A program made the translations under genes and the position numbers. Under the pieces are notes generated by a model that searched no databases, had not been told where the DNA came from, and saw only the letters and a program-made list of their open reading frames with translations. From Rhynchopus sp. YZ270_cl-10 (Eukaryota; Euglenozoa; Diplonemea; Diplonemida; Diplonemidae), in contig OZ037917.1 of assembly GCA_964035575.1 (NCBI GenBank), forward strand, positions 248,001 through 312,000: a stretch of 64,000 nt of DNA, in the 5' to 3' direction. Positions 31,087 through 41,983 of this stretch are shown piece by piece. Position 1 is the first letter of the stretch; each line of letters starts with the position of its first letter.

Positions 31087-31117
31087 AGTGCAAAACGCCT
31101 CTGGGACGCAGAGCACT
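31087..31117 (+). repeat. A-type mini-hairpin
   Basis: AGTGCAAAACGCCTCTGGGA then CGCAGAGCACT, with the usual GTGAAGTTGAT lead-in and GACACTCC tail. Confidence 0.8.
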
Positions 31118-32802
31118 GACACTCCTATTAAAAAAAAATTGTGGGGTCGAAGAGGTTGTAAGGTTGGGTGTCAATCACACGCCTGTCAGGGCTGCCCATA
31201 TTGATCTTCGCGGTATATTACAAAGTATTAAAAGAGGCAATTTTTGCAGGAAGGGGGATCGAAAGATCGTTTGTATGTTGAAAAATTGGCTGGTTCTCTG
31301 TATTGCTTTGGCTTTTGTTTTTTTTGGCCGAAAAAAGCATTTTAGTTTGATGTTAACTGCAAAAGGTAACGACTTGCAGGAAGGGGGAGGGAGGGAAATT
31401 CACCCCCTCTGCCAACGCTAACCACAACTGCCACGGCAAGAGCGGGGTCCCACAACGGTCCACCGGGAGGGGATCCACATATTAATCAAAATTGTGGGGT
31501 CGGTTGGAAGGTTGGGAATTCACCCCTTCCGTAGAAGGGGTACGTAGAGCTTGGAGGGTTTGAGGTGGACGCTTGAAGGGTAAAATTCGGTGGGGGTGTG
31601 TGAGAGAGGGGCGAGAGGATACTTCTTTTTTGTATAACAGAACAACACTACTAAAGTTTCAAGTCGGGACCCGCCCGAAGGTGGGGGGATAGATAGAAGT
31701 GGGAAATTACAAACAAAAAGGAAAAGAGGAAAAAAAAAACATATGGGGAGGGATGGGTGGGGGGGATGCGGTGTGCCAACAGAGACACACAATCTTTTCA
31801 CAGGAATCATTTCCAAAAAACAAAATAAAATAAACTGAGAGAGGCGGTAAAAAAAGATACCCCCTTTTTTTTCGCTTTTGAACAGCGGAAGCGTAACGTA
31901 TTTGCGTCATTTTTTTTAAAAAATCTCGCCCACAAGGATCATACATACGTACCACATGGGGAGGAAATATTCAGTGAATAATTGTTGTCATATGAGGCGA
32001 ACATACTAAACGTTTTCTTTGAGATCCGTACCAGGTTGTTATGTTTTTGTTCGTATTGCATTTTTTCCTTCTCCTTTTTTCAAAAAATTGCAAACAGTAC
32101 TCTAAATGAAAACATCCGAGGTTATGTGAAATGGAAATAACCGAATACTGGTATTTAGAACTACACAAGAACTACACAAACGTAAACTTTATGCTTTTCC
32201 CCTCCCCCAGCCCCACCACCCACGAGGCCATATATCAGCCGTGTGTTTTTCAAAACACAAAAAACACATTTGACACCGTTTGACAGCATGACAACAGGGG
32301 ACATGACTGTCATGCAAAAAGCAAGCACCTGTATCGACATATTCCGAGGGAAAAGGGAGGGCCCCATGCAGCACTATAAAAGCGAATTTGTTTTAGATAT
32401 TGGTATCGCAACAAACCCCTTTGAGAGGCAGGCAATTTGATGCAGGCACCCGACAGCAAGGAGATGTTAAGCAACTGATGTATAAAAGAAAAAAGGAACT
32501 GCGGGCTAATAAAGAGTTCTACAAAAGCTGTTCTAAGGTGTGTCATTCAAATCATGAAGCATTTTTTTTTTTTCAAATTTTCCAAAAAAAAGCGGGGGGA
32601 AAGCGCAAAAGATGCAAAAGATATACCAAAAAAGTTGATAAAATGAACCTAAGCGGTAAAGAGCGCCAAAAAAAAAAAAGAAGGAATCCGGTGAATGATG
32701 AGGCGATGGGTGCGTTGAGCGAGTAAAGTACCACACAAATGTACTTCGAACCAGGCAGGGGTTGGTCTGAGAGAAAGTGAAGTAGATGGAGGGGGGGATT
32801 GT

Positions 32803-32905
32803 GGGTGGCTGTATTGTGACAACTGCCCATCATAATACATAATACACATTACAATACAAGCTGTAGTGTGATGTGTATTTTGGCAGTTATCCCAATACAC
32901 CCACC
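32803..32905. mobile_element. 103-bp inverted-repeat element
   Basis: GGTGGCTGTATTGTGACAAC at the left faces GTTATCCCAATACACCCACC at the right, about 24 bp with a few mismatches. The AT-rich core has TAATACA repeats. Non-coding. Confidence 0.7.
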
Positions 32906-32965
32906 GCTAGAGGATAGTCTGAACGACAGGCGGGAGAGAGAGAAAAAAAAAGAGAGAAAAATCGC

Positions 32966-32992
32966 AAGATGAATGCACCTCTCGTGCCCTTC
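32966..32992 (+). repeat. C-type mini-hairpin
   Basis: AAGATGAATGCACCTCTCGT then GCCCTTC; the inner stem is GCAC/GTGC, different from the TGTGC/GCACA of other copies. Confidence 0.65.
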
Positions 32993-33147
32993 AAAAAGAA
33001 ATTTTTCGTGATATATTGTAACAGAAGATGTTAATATCACTCAAAAAAAACCCCCCCAAAAAAATACTGAAGCACACAATTTCCCCCTTACTTCCTACAT
33101 CTAAAAAATTAAACGAAAAAACCCCTGCCTCAGGGGAGAAATATTGA

Positions 33148-33180
33148 AAGATGAATGTGCCTCTCACTCCGCCACATCTT
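33148..33180 (+). repeat. C-type mini-hairpin, diverged
   Basis: AAGATGAATGTGCCTCTCAC then TCCGCCACATCTT; the outer stem AAGATG/CATCTT is intact. Confidence 0.7.
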
Positions 33181-33263
33181 ATATAAAAAGGAAGGATAAA
33201 AGATAGGGCACTTCTGAAAGAAGCGGGACCCCGTTTCTAAAAAAAAAAAAAAACATGAAATTT

Positions 33264-33357
33264 GAAATACAAAGCCCTCTCTCTCTCTCCTGACAGTGTA
33301 TACCTTTAAAAGAAAAGTTTCTGAGATGAGCCTAAGCCTCTCGTGCTTAGTCACCTT
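33264..33357 (+). repeat. D-type and B-type mini-hairpins in tandem
   Basis: D-type at 33264-33304 with a CT expansion in the loop (GCCCTCTCTCTCTCTCCTG), then B-type at 33323-33357 with a full CTAAGC/GCTTAG stem and CTCTCGT loop. Confidence 0.8.
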
Positions 33358-33649
33358 GAGTTATATGAACTAATTCTCCTACTAATAGACACGTAGGGGT
33401 GAGCATCTCTCCCCTCCACCCGCCCTTTCGTTCCTTTTTTTTTTTATATAGAACCTTAATCGTCGGGTAATATGTTTGTTTGTTTTGAGTTCTTTACGTT
33501 TCATAGATTGATAGAATGATGTTGGGTTGCCACATTCTTTTTTTGTTTTATTTTTGCGAGCATTTTTGCCCACTCAAAAAAAACCCCCCCCCTCACATGG
33601 TTCTAAAGCCCTAGTGGTAGCTGTTATAATTTCCCCATCATATTACATA

Positions 33650-33948
33650 CAGTAAGACAACAAACATCGGAGGGGGTAAAAACCCTCCTTAGAGTTTTTG
33701 AAATCCCAAAATCCACCCTAGTTTTTACCCCACCTATGTTCCTACCCCACCGGTGTTTATACCAGTGGACATGATATTTTGGGTCAACATGGAAAATATG
33801 GGGAAATAAGGTGGGATATTGGGGAAAAGGGTGGGGCTTGCCATCAAAATTCTCATGTCCAAGGGGTAAAAAAACCCTCCTTAGAATTTTTGAAATTCCA
33901 AAAAATCCATCTTAGTTTTTACCCCTCCGGTGTTTTGTTGTCTTACTG
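33650..33948. mobile_element. 299-bp MITE with TA target sites and CAGT ends
   Basis: The terminal repeats run about 34 bp: CAGTAAGACAACAAACATCG at the left, and a right end complementary to CAGTAAGACAACAAAACACC, both continuing through GGAGGGGTAAAAAC. TA lies on each side (33648-33649, 33949-33950). CAGT ends with TA duplications fit a Tc1/mariner-type non-autonomous element. The subterminal blocks (GGGGTAAAAA, CCCTCCTTAGA, TTTTTGAAAT) are repeated inside. Non-coding. Confidence 0.8.
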
Positions 33949-34150
33949 TATCTGTCAAGGACATGTCAATAGGCCCCCTCCGGAACACCAATTATGGGCA
34001 ATTACCACAATACAGCTACCCACTAGGAAGCCTCTTCCTCCTCCTCCTCCTCCTCCTCCTCGCCCTATGCACTGCAAAGGCATATGACTAAAACAACCCA
34101 AAACCCCTATTCACATTCCTCTAGAGAGTGTATAAGAAAGAAAAGGTTAT

Positions 34151-34190
34151 AAGATGAACCTAAGCCTCTCTCGTGTTGCTTAGTTACCTT
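34151..34190 (+). repeat. B-type mini-hairpin
   Basis: AAGATGAACCTAAGCCTCTC then TCGTGTTGCTTAGTTACCTT; expanded loop, stem CTAAGC/GCTTAG kept. Confidence 0.8.
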
Positions 34191-34262
34191 GGAAAAACGC
34201 TTATAGCGATGTATTGCACTTTGGTTTTGTGCACACACACACCATTTGAAAGAAAAGGTTAT

Positions 34263-34297
34263 AGATGAACCTAAGCCTCTCTGTGCACAGTCACCTT
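34263..34297 (+). repeat. B-type mini-hairpin, inner stem diverged
   Basis: AGATGAACCTAAGCCTCTCT then GTGCACAGTCACCTT. Confidence 0.65.
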
Positions 34298-34480
34298 AAA
34301 GGTAGGTACAGAGGGTACAACCTCTGTCACCTCGAAAGAAAGACAGTCAAAAAAAAAATACGAAGACTAATGGTGTACACTGAACGGACGATACAAAGAA
34401 AACTTGAAAGATGAATATTCCCAACCCCCTCCCCCCCATCCCTGGAGCGCGCTTCGCTTCACTAAAGAGAAATGTTGGAT

Positions 34481-34555
34481 AAGATGATCCCAAGCCTCGC
34501 ATGCTTGGTCACCTATAGGTGAGATGAACCTAAGTCACGCTGTGCTGAGGCACCT
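34481..34555 (+). repeat. Two B-type mini-hairpins in tandem
   Basis: 34481-34514: AAGATGATCCCAAGCCTCGC ... GCTTGGTCACCT, with inner stem CCAAG/CTTGG, a paired change from CTAAG/CTTAG. 34521-34555: GAGATGAACCTAAGTCACGC ... GAGGCACCT, more diverged. Confidence 0.75.
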
Positions 34556-34630
34556 AAAAGAAGCAATTTATTTTGTTGCCACGGTTCGTTTTGATAATTA
34601 CAAAAAAAAAAAAAAAAGAGAAAAGTTTAT

Positions 34631-34665
34631 AAGATGAACCTAAGCCTCTCGTGCTTAGTCACCTT
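34631..34665 (+). repeat. B-type mini-hairpin, cleanest copy
   Basis: AAGATGAAC CTAAGC CTCTCGT GCTTAG TCACCTT, preceded by AAAAGTTTAT and followed by TTAAAAAAAAAA. Confidence 0.9.
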
Positions 34666-35229
34666 TTAAAAAAAAAAGATACGTTTCACGATAGACGCAG
34701 TGGAGCGAGACAGAATTCTGGCAGGGCTGGGCCGGGGGGTCCATGCCCAATATAGGGAGGGGGAGGGGGTAGGACAGTGGGTACGCCACACAGTGACCCC
34801 ATCAGGTGTCGTGAGACTCTCATGACACGTGTTACTTCGCCCTGTCATGCCCTGCAGGGCAGAATAAGGACCACTCTGCACAAAAGGCCGTCTTTTTTTT
34901 TATGTTTTGTTGGTTCGTTATTCGTTCTGCTGATTTCAGCCACAGAAGTGAATTGAAAAAGGTGCCAACGTCACAATCGGACGTGGCAAGGTTAAAACAA
35001 AGAAAGGTATGTAAGATGAGCCCAACCAAAAAGCAGATGTTGATAGTACTCACAACAACACGTCCTTGCTTCTCTAAAACACAGGAATTTCACAAAAAGA
35101 AACAAATGAAATAGCAGGCTCGCAAAGTGAAGATGGCAAAGTCTCTACGGACGCCAGAACACCACGAATTCAGACAAATATAATAATTTTTTTTTCCAGA
35201 ACCGATCCTACACCCACACGGCACACATA

Positions 35230-35366
35230 GTGAAGGGGATGCCAAGTGATTTTACTAGTCAATTTACTAGTAAAAATGACAATAGCACTTGTCGAAATGA
35301 TAAGTGCTTTTACAAGTGCCACTTGTCATGGTTTTCACTTGTAAAATCACTTGACAGTCCCTTCAC
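35230..35366. mobile_element. 137-bp MITE with TA target sites
   Basis: The ends GTGAAGGGGATGCCAAGTGA and TCACTTGACAGTCCCTTCAC are complementary over about 30 bp, with TA on each side (35228-35229, 35367-35368). The core repeats ACTTGT and ACTAGT motifs in both directions. Non-coding. Confidence 0.75.
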
Positions 35367-35595
35367 TACTGCGCCGTGCACCCACCCACCCACCCCATCC
35401 CCTAAGAATAAGCACAGAAGATAAAGCGCAAAAGATGAGTCGACGCCTACACCACCTCTTTGAAGAAAGAATACCCCAATCACTTTCAACACCAGAGAGG
35501 GCTGCACACCCAACCTCCGTCGCGTGTACAACTCCTCTGGCATGTTCTCCCCCACCCCACCCCCATCCCATCCCTTTGAACCTAACCTACCGGAC

Positions 35596-37691
35596 TCACC
35601 TCGGTCGGATGTGATGTTTCGACACACCTGTTGAAAAAGCAATGATATTTTTCAAATAAAACAAAGTGCCGATACCACACTCTTCGCAGACAACCCCTAG
35701 GGGCATGCACAACGAAAGGAAACAAGATGCTATAACACATCCCAACTGCTCACTCCTTTTCCTCACCCCATTTCCCCTTTCATACCTAACGAATGACTCC
35801 CGTCCTCCCAGCAGATTGTGTACGTATTGGTTTGCGCATCCCTCGCATAGACAGAGGCTGCGAAGGGCTGTCCTCTGTAGATTGCTTCAACTCGGCATCC
35901 GGGGACTAATGAAGAGAATTCCCCAAAGCCAGTACCATTTGTCACACCTGCACCTGCCGAGGGCGCACGACGAATAGAATGATTAGCACTGCCGTGTCCA
36001 TTTGGCGATGCCGACCGCATCCGCATGCTCCCCTTCGAGGACGACCTGCGGAAGCTACCACCATTCTCCTCCCGCAGACGGACGTCACCATGCACCACAC
36101 CTGTTGTGTACGTTCCGTCCACCCATTTCACCACATAGGTCCCATCGGTGTTCAGACTGTATATGCTTCCGGGGTGGAATTTACCACCGAAGAGCGCAGA
36201 TATGTTGGTCCCAACTTGGTGAGTCTTTTGCGATCTGCTTCCGGTGCTGAGACGGCGTGGGGAGTTGCTGCGACCTCGTGCGCGCTCTGAGAAGGGAGAC
36301 CCATCTGACTCAAAAGAGCCGGTCCACTCATCGGAGTTCGACTCAGAGTAGAAGTAGTTGTTGGCACCATTAGGCCCTTTCCGTTTGTCTGCGTAGGCGG
36401 TCGCATTCTGTACTGCCTTTTGCGGGTGTCTGGTGTACTCGCCTTTTCTTGGAGAAGTGCTCCCTGGGGGGTTGATGTGTGAATGGCGTCGAGGAGAGTT
36501 GTTCATATTGGTCATGGAGTTGCCTAACCCAGACCCCTGCGCGCTGGGTGTTTGGGAGGTGGAACTGCTTCGAATAACCCGTTTCTTTGGGTGGCCGGTT
36601 ACAGGAGAGGGGGTGCCGGTGCCGGTGGTGTATTGCTTTTGTTTTCGCCAGTCGAGGTCTTTGAGTTTGTCGCCTCCAGTGTCGGCCATCATCTTCGCGA
36701 AGATGGCGCGCAGTGCGGGGTAGTTGGGAGTCTGGTCGAACCGCATGCCTCTGCACATATGCATGTAGTTCTCGAGGGGCTGCGGGCAGCCCTCGCAGAG
36801 CTCGGAGATGGAGTGCTTTTCCTTCCATTGGTGGATGTGGTCGTGGCGCTTCTTCTTGTCGGGGTGGCCGGGGGTGTTCTGCCAGGGGAGCTTGCCGCGG
36901 ATGAAGTGGACGAGCATGTAGCCGACGGCCTCGAGGTCGTCTCGCATGGTCTGCTCGACACCGTTGTGCGCATTGAGGCTGACGTAGCGGATCGTGCCTG
37001 CAGGCTTCCCCCCGGTCCTCGGGGAGGAGCGATAGGAGCGTCTCTTCGCAAGGCCAAAGTCGCAGATAAAAACCTGGTGCGCATCATCCAGCCGCCCTAT
37101 CAAAAAGTTCTGCGGCTTCACATCCCGATGCACATACCCCTTCTCATGAACACTCTGCAGGCAGTCGATCGTCTGCAACGCCAGCCACGCTGTGGTGTTC
37201 ACAGAAAACCGCCCGCCGCACATTTTTAACAGATCGCCCAGGGACGGCCCGAGCAGCTCCTGGACCATGACGCTGACACCATTGAACTGAGGCAGCGCAG
37301 CGAAGTAGAGAGGTCTGGGGACGTGGCGGCGTGAGGCGTTGTTTTCACTGGTGGACACAAAGTCGATCATGTCGTATTCCGCAGAAAGACGCGCTGGGCC
37401 GCGTATCTTCGCCACATCCTCTATTTTGAAGCAGACAGGAGAGTTGGACCCAAGCTCCTTCCCCACATAGCAGTCCGAGAACGACCCCCCACCGATCCTC
37501 CCATCAATGACGTACAATCCATCCACCGTGATGTTCGAGTAGTCGCGTGCCTCAGGCTCAGACCCGTTTCGTTGGCTTCTCTGACTCCGTCGCGGCGACG
37601 ACGCTCGTCGTGGCATTGGTTGTCCATTACTCCGCAACGAACCCTTCACCCCGGGATGCCCACCTGCCCCACTAGGGTGCCTCGGGAGCAT
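35596..37691 (-). CDS. Casein kinase 1-type kinase with two C-terminal Tudor-like repeats
   Basis: Exon 1 is 37691-35786 and the last exon 35627-35596, intron 158 bp (GTATGA to CAACAG), 645 aa. The start at 37691 (MLPRHPSGAGG) was preferred over the low-complexity Pro/His stretch upstream. Kinase domain residues of about 58-330: glycine loop IGGGSFSDCY, K89 in VCFKIED, catalytic HRDVKPQNFLIG (D190) and DFGLAKR (D211), all intact and CK1-like. A Ser/Arg-rich linker follows, then two modules about 45 residues long: FHPGSIYSLNTDGTYVVKW...DVRL and LVPGCRVEAIY...YTICWEDGSHS. They resemble Tudor or Agenet barrels. The second is completed only by the last exon (GVSKHHIRPR), which mirrors GVVHGDVRLREE of the first, so internal homology supports the splice. 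Confidence 0.9.
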
Positions 37692-38268
37692 AGTTGAATA
37701 GGGAACGGTATGGGGCAAAGGGGAGGGGGAGAGAGAGGGGTGTGGGGGGGGTGGGGTGGGATGTGTGTGGAGGGGGTGTGCAAGTGCTGCCCCTGAAAGT
37801 TGTTTAGTAAATGAGGAAAGCAGCGAAATGTTTCGGGCCAATCCCACAGAGTGTTATATAAGGGTGCTGAGGGGGACGGAGGCATAGGAAGTGGGGTAAT
37901 ACCGGTGATACGGTGCGAAGTATCTGTCCAAGCACTTCAAGGTGAGGAAGGTGAGAAGTGTCGTGAAGGAAGATACGAAGAAGACAGTAGGAAGCCCTTG
38001 TGATTGGGGAAAGTACCTCACAATACACGAGCTCCAACAGGGGAGGAGATGAAGGAAAGTGAGGAAAGGGGGAAACAATGGTTTTCTTTATCAGAATCAA
38101 AATCAGCATGATTTTCTCGTGTAAACAAGACCAAGCCAAACTATAGATTCAACCATTTTATGTCCAGAAAAGCAATCAACAGAGAGTTGGGGTGCATTAT
38201 GAACAAAGGGAGGGGACTGCAATGCCTCTGCGGATGCAGGAAACACGCGGAGCAATGTAGGGGGTGTT
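37692..38268. other. CK1 upstream region with shared 5' flank element, copy 1
   Basis: Includes a C/T-rich stretch (minus strand) just before the kinase start and the shared element listed at 37909-38161, then a short tail common to both cyclase genes. Confidence 0.6.
37909..38161 (-). repeat. Shared 5' flank element, copy 1 (upstream of CK1)
   Basis: About 250 bp that recur almost unchanged at 45418-45657 and in part at 48837-49029. Marker blocks on the plus strand are CGGTGCGAAGTATCTGT, CCTCACAATACACGAGCTCC and TTTTCTTTATCAGAATCAAA. Each copy sits 90-230 bp upstream of a start codon (CK1, astacin, cyclase B). Confidence 0.85.
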
Positions 38269-41049
38269 CTACAGACACGTGACAATCTGGACACTGGGCA
38301 TCTCGGAGACGTAGTCGACTCCTTGGACACCCTCGTCACGGAGCTGCTTGATGCACTCTGTCGTCCAGTCGTGTTCCTTGCCGGTGAGGAACAGCTGCCA
38401 TTCGTCAACTCCCTTCCTCGACATTGCGTACATCCATTCCTCGTTGTCCTTGACACATTCCTCCACAGTCCACAGCAATGTGCGAGCAGGCTTCTCCAGC
38501 TCTTGCACACCCAGCATGATTGCGGCCACAAAGGTGCGCTTGAAGTCTGCTTCCGACAAACCCACAAGACTTGCATCGTCCGCCAAAATCCTCTTCTCCG
38601 GCTTGTAGTGCCCGACAAAGGACATCAGCAACAGACTGCGGCTGTGGCAGGCCCCAACCACACAGAAGTTCTTCATCGTGTCGGTGCCCATCGTTCCACA
38701 CACAGCCTCGCCCTTTGCGATGCCGACATGCATCAGGTGCGTATCGTCAACACGCACATCAGCCAGCTGGCATGCAGCAGTGAAGGGTGCTGCAGTCTCA
38801 CGGCAGGGCTTGAGTGCGTTCCATGTGAACCGCATTCTGTCTCCGGTGAAGGGTTCTGCAGAACAGCGGCTCCCAGCAGCGAAGAGCATTTGTGCAACCA
38901 GGTCGCAGTGGATGTTACGCAGGTCATTGGTGTTCTGTGCGGCCAGGGAGGTGAAGTTTGCAATGCTTGCGCACACAACAGAGACTTTGTTCTTCTTCAT
39001 CTGTGCAGCAACCTGGTTAGCGAGAACGTGTTTGGACCTGTTTTCGCATACGATGGATGAATTCTTCGAGATGTGGCTCTTGCTCCCGCTGCTCTTGCCG
39101 GTGCTAGTGCCAGACCTTGTCTCCGACACTGCCTCCTCAGAAGAGCTCGATGGGTCAACCAGACCAAAACAACTGGGCGGCAAAAACGGACGGTACACAC
39201 GAAGGTTCCTCACAACCTTGTTGAAGGTGAGCTGCAGAGACGCGAACTCACTCACAAGACCGCCACTGCGTTCCTCGATTGTTTCCAACTCCATGACAGA
39301 CGCCTTGTCGAAGTCGACCAACAGCAGCAGCACAGGACGCACCACAAAGAAGATGGTGAGGGCAAGCAGAGACGCCAACACCACAGCTATGACACACAGC
39401 GACACCACCAGCGTCACCATCTGGTTCTTCTTGATGTCTTCCAGGTAGTCCTTCTGAGGGATCACCACACAAATGAACCAGTTCAGGTTCGTGATGTCAC
39501 CCATGCGTGGCGACAGCGGCACAAAGCGAACCCAGTAGTCCGCCCCACCAAACGACACAGTCTCATCCAGATCCGTCACCACCGCAGCGTGCTCCACAGA
39601 CTGCCACACACCGCCAACCTGCACAGGGTGGAACAGCTCCTTCATCACACCAGACACGATGTCTCCGGCGTACGGGTCGAATGAGCTGACGCGGTCCATC
39701 TTCCCGTCCACAGTGCGCATGAAGCAGTTGTCGTTCTCAAAGTACACTGCTGGACATGGAAACCCTGAGGTCAGCAGTTTTGCTTCTGGTGTGTAGTCGC
39801 CCATGAAGACGCCACCTGTCTTCGACACCTTGAAGGACGCACCAATCTTTGCAAGCTCTGCGGAGTGGAAGTCGGTCGCTATCACACCATAGAACTTCCA
39901 CGTCGTTGTCTGTGGTGCTGCAGGAATCGCCAACGGTGCGCACTCCTCTGCACTGCTGCACGCAAGGGAAAGCTTCCTCCGCCCCCACACCTCTTCAGCA
40001 CCACCCTGAAGCATCGCCAACACCGGGGTGTGCATCTCCTCGACGGTGTGGACATAACGCAGCACCTTCCCAAGACGTCCGTCCTGCGTGCGCACGACAG
40101 CACCCACAGAGGGCACTTCGTTGTGCAACGGCATTGAAGCGGTGAGGCAGGGGGCCCTGTTGAGTGAACACAGCTTCACTGCGTTGTAGTATTTTGTCTT
40201 GGGTGGGAGCACCTTGGTGTCTTGATACCACCAGCGCCCTCTGCCGTCATAAGTTTGGCCGTTCCTTCCGATACGATAGGGGCGGCCTTGTGCGTCGAAC
40301 TTGAAGATGGATAAGTTAAACTCGGGGCATCCCGCCCCGTCGGGACACACCCACTTCGCTGTCTGAGCCCCTGGCCTGCAGTACGTAAGTGATGCCTGCT
40401 TCGGATCCCGTGCCACTGCCCACCTCGCCCATTCTGGGTTGGTCAGAGGATAATACACTTCAAGGCCTTTCTGCTGTCCCAACCCTGCTGCCCAGGGAGG
40501 CATCACACCACCCCTCTCCGCCCACGGGTCAGACTGGTTCACACAGTATTGATGATTGGCTGCGTTTGAAGGGTGTGTGCAATTCGCTTGGTACCGGCAA
40601 GGATACGTCCAGGTGGGGACGCCTTCAACGATTTGGTCCAGCGGAGGTGAGGCGGACACCGCACCATGCGTGAACATGGTGAACCCGTGGCCGTATTCGT
40701 TCATGAGGTAGATGTTGCCCCCCCAGCCTTTGGTCTGCGTAATGAATCGGAAATGTGCGGTGTTGCGCTGGGTGCCGTTCTCTATGTTGTAAAAGGCGTC
40801 CCAGCGTTCTCCACTGATGATGCCTTCTTCCGCGAGTGCGACGGCACGTTGTATACCAGCGAAGGGAATTGACATGATGTGGACCACCTCAGCCGTCACG
40901 CTGTCCGAGATTTTGAGGCGCAAGTTCTCGCACACATCCTCAACCCCATCAATCGCGTTCTGCCCACCCACCACAACAATCGCAATCAACCCCCCCGCAA
41001 CCAACAGCAGCAACACCACCACCACTATCCTGAGCGACACACCGCTCAT
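38269..41049 (-). CDS. Cache-domain membrane receptor with class III cyclase-like domain, copy A
   Basis: 926 aa from ATG 41049 (MSGVSLRIVVVVLLLLVAGG, a membrane anchor). The large extracellular part carries a dCache-like sensor with the hallmark YDGRGRWWYQDTKVLPP. A second transmembrane helix lies near residue 560 (LVVSLCVIAVVLASLLALTI), then a coiled linker and a C-terminal cyclase-like domain (VSVVCASIANFTSLAAQ, FTGDRMRF, HVGIAKGEAVCGTMGTDTM). In active class III cyclases the first block has Asp where this has Ser (CASIANFT); the second metal Asp (GD) is present. Nucleotide cyclase activity is therefore uncertain. Probable role: surface sensing. A 921-aa near-copy lies at 45846-48611. It ends VQIVTCL. 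Confidence 0.85.
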   Translation of the reverse strand: MSGVSLRIVVVVLLLLVAGGLIAIVVVGGQNAIDGVEDVCENLRLKISDSVTAEVVHIMSIPFAGIQRAVALAEEGIISGERWDAFYNIENGTQRNTAHFRFITQTKGWGGNIYLMNEYGHGFTMFTHGAVSASPPLDQIVEGVPTWTYPCRYQANCTHPSNAANHQYCVNQSDPWAERGGVMPPWAAGLGQQKGLEVYYPLTNPEWARWAVARDPKQASLTYCRPGAQTAKWVCPDGAGCPEFNLSIFKFDAQGRPYRIGRNGQTYDGRGRWWYQDTKVLPPKTKYYNAVKLCSLNRAPCLTASMPLHNEVPSVGAVVRTQDGRLGKVLRYVHTVEEMHTPVLAMLQGGAEEVWGRRKLSLACSSAEECAPLAIPAAPQTTTWKFYGVIATDFHSAELAKIGASFKVSKTGGVFMGDYTPEAKLLTSGFPCPAVYFENDNCFMRTVDGKMDRVSSFDPYAGDIVSGVMKELFHPVQVGGVWQSVEHAAVVTDLDETVSFGGADYWVRFVPLSPRMGDITNLNWFICVVIPQKDYLEDIKKNQMVTLVVSLCVIAVVLASLLALTIFFVVRPVLLLLVDFDKASVMELETIEERSGGLVSEFASLQLTFNKVVRNLRVYRPFLPPSCFGLVDPSSSSEEAVSETRSGTSTGKSSGSKSHISKNSSIVCENRSKHVLANQVAAQMKKNKVSVVCASIANFTSLAAQNTNDLRNIHCDLVAQMLFAAGSRCSAEPFTGDRMRFTWNALKPCRETAAPFTAACQLADVRVDDTHLMHVGIAKGEAVCGTMGTDTMKNFCVVGACHSRSLLLMSFVGHYKPEKRILADDASLVGLSEADFKRTFVAAIMLGVQELEKPARTLLWTVEECVKDNEEWMYAMSRKGVDEWQLFLTGKEHDWTTECIKQLRDEGVQGVDYVSEMPSVQIVTCL

Positions 41050-41983
41050 CTTCGCAGAATGGATGTGCAGGAAATGAAGAGGCAAAAATGTGTAAAATGG
41101 AGACAAACAACGTCACCTCTGGATGTGGTGTGTGGGTCGTGATGTGGAGAGAGGTTGGAGGTGTTGAACAAAGGCAGGGAGGGGTTTTGAAAAATTGGGG
41201 GAAAGAGAAAAAAATTGCAAAGCATGGGGAAAACCTGGGGGGCGAGGCTTTGATACTGTAAAAAGAACGACAAAAAACAATTGTGCGAGATTCGGGGCTT
41301 TACGTGAAAGCGATTTTTTCGCAGCGGATGATTTTTTGTTCTCTCTTGAAAGATAACCTCTGAAGGCCCCATGCAGATGCCTTTGTGTGGGAATAGGGGG
41401 AAACAGAGGGAACACATATGCCACCCCAAAGACAGGGAATAAGACACTGTGCATTGATCTGTGGAGTAGGAAAAGCAAAGAATCTTGCTTCAAAGGACAC
41501 GGTCATGTGGAACACGTTTTCCTTGGTGAAGTGGAAAAGGAAGGGAAAAGGCAAATCAGAACTGTGCAGATGTGGTCATCGAGGACACACATAAAAATAA
41601 ACTATGAAAGATGGCATGTGTCTCATGACATTGCATCTTGTATGACTGGAATAGGCAGATAGACAAACAAAAAGAGGGAAAACCACTGCAAAAAGAGACG
41701 TTAATGGTACGCACCCTTTGCGGACAGAACGAGAGTAATTTCTTCTGGTGGTGTTCCAGTGGCTCAGCTTTCATTCCGCAACACGCGAGGGAAATGTTGT
41801 ACTGCAAGAAACGTCTCCGGCAGTTTGCAATAAAATGAACAAAAAAAGTGAAGCTGGCAGTGCAAACGCCTCTGGGACGCAGGCACTGAAAAAAAAGTGC
41901 AGAAAACATTTCTGGAAGCGGAAAACATATATTGATGGAATCGCGTGCAAAAAAAAGGGGGCTTTTAAACCAACACAACCCTT
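41050..41983. other. Intergenic between cyclase A and the astacin gene
   Basis: The first 130 bp upstream of the cyclase A start are nearly identical to those of cyclase B. Further out are an A-type hairpin (41859) and a hairpin-like GAAAGATGGCATGTGTCTCA stretch near 41606-41640. No gene. Confidence 0.55.
41859..41887 (+). repeat. A-type mini-hairpin
   Basis: AGTGCAAACGCCTCTGGGAC then GCAGGCACT, with GTGAAGCTGGC lead-in. Confidence 0.85.

Larger units (their letters stand above)
30852..35595. other. 4.7-kb repeat-rich gene desert
   Basis: No gene recognised. It is the densest part of the window for hairpins (31034, 31087, 32966, 33148, 33264, 33323, 34151, 34263, 34481, 34521, 34631) and small inverted-repeat elements (32803, 33650, 35230). 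A degenerate direct repeat (ATTGTGGGGTCG with GGTTG.AAGGTTGGG) occurs at 31138 and 31490. Confidence 0.65.

Noticed and set aside
30852-35595. Old virus or LTR-type element in the gene desert
   Set aside because: No polymerase, integrase or capsid-like frame and no long terminal repeats were seen; only small inverted-repeat elements and hairpins.
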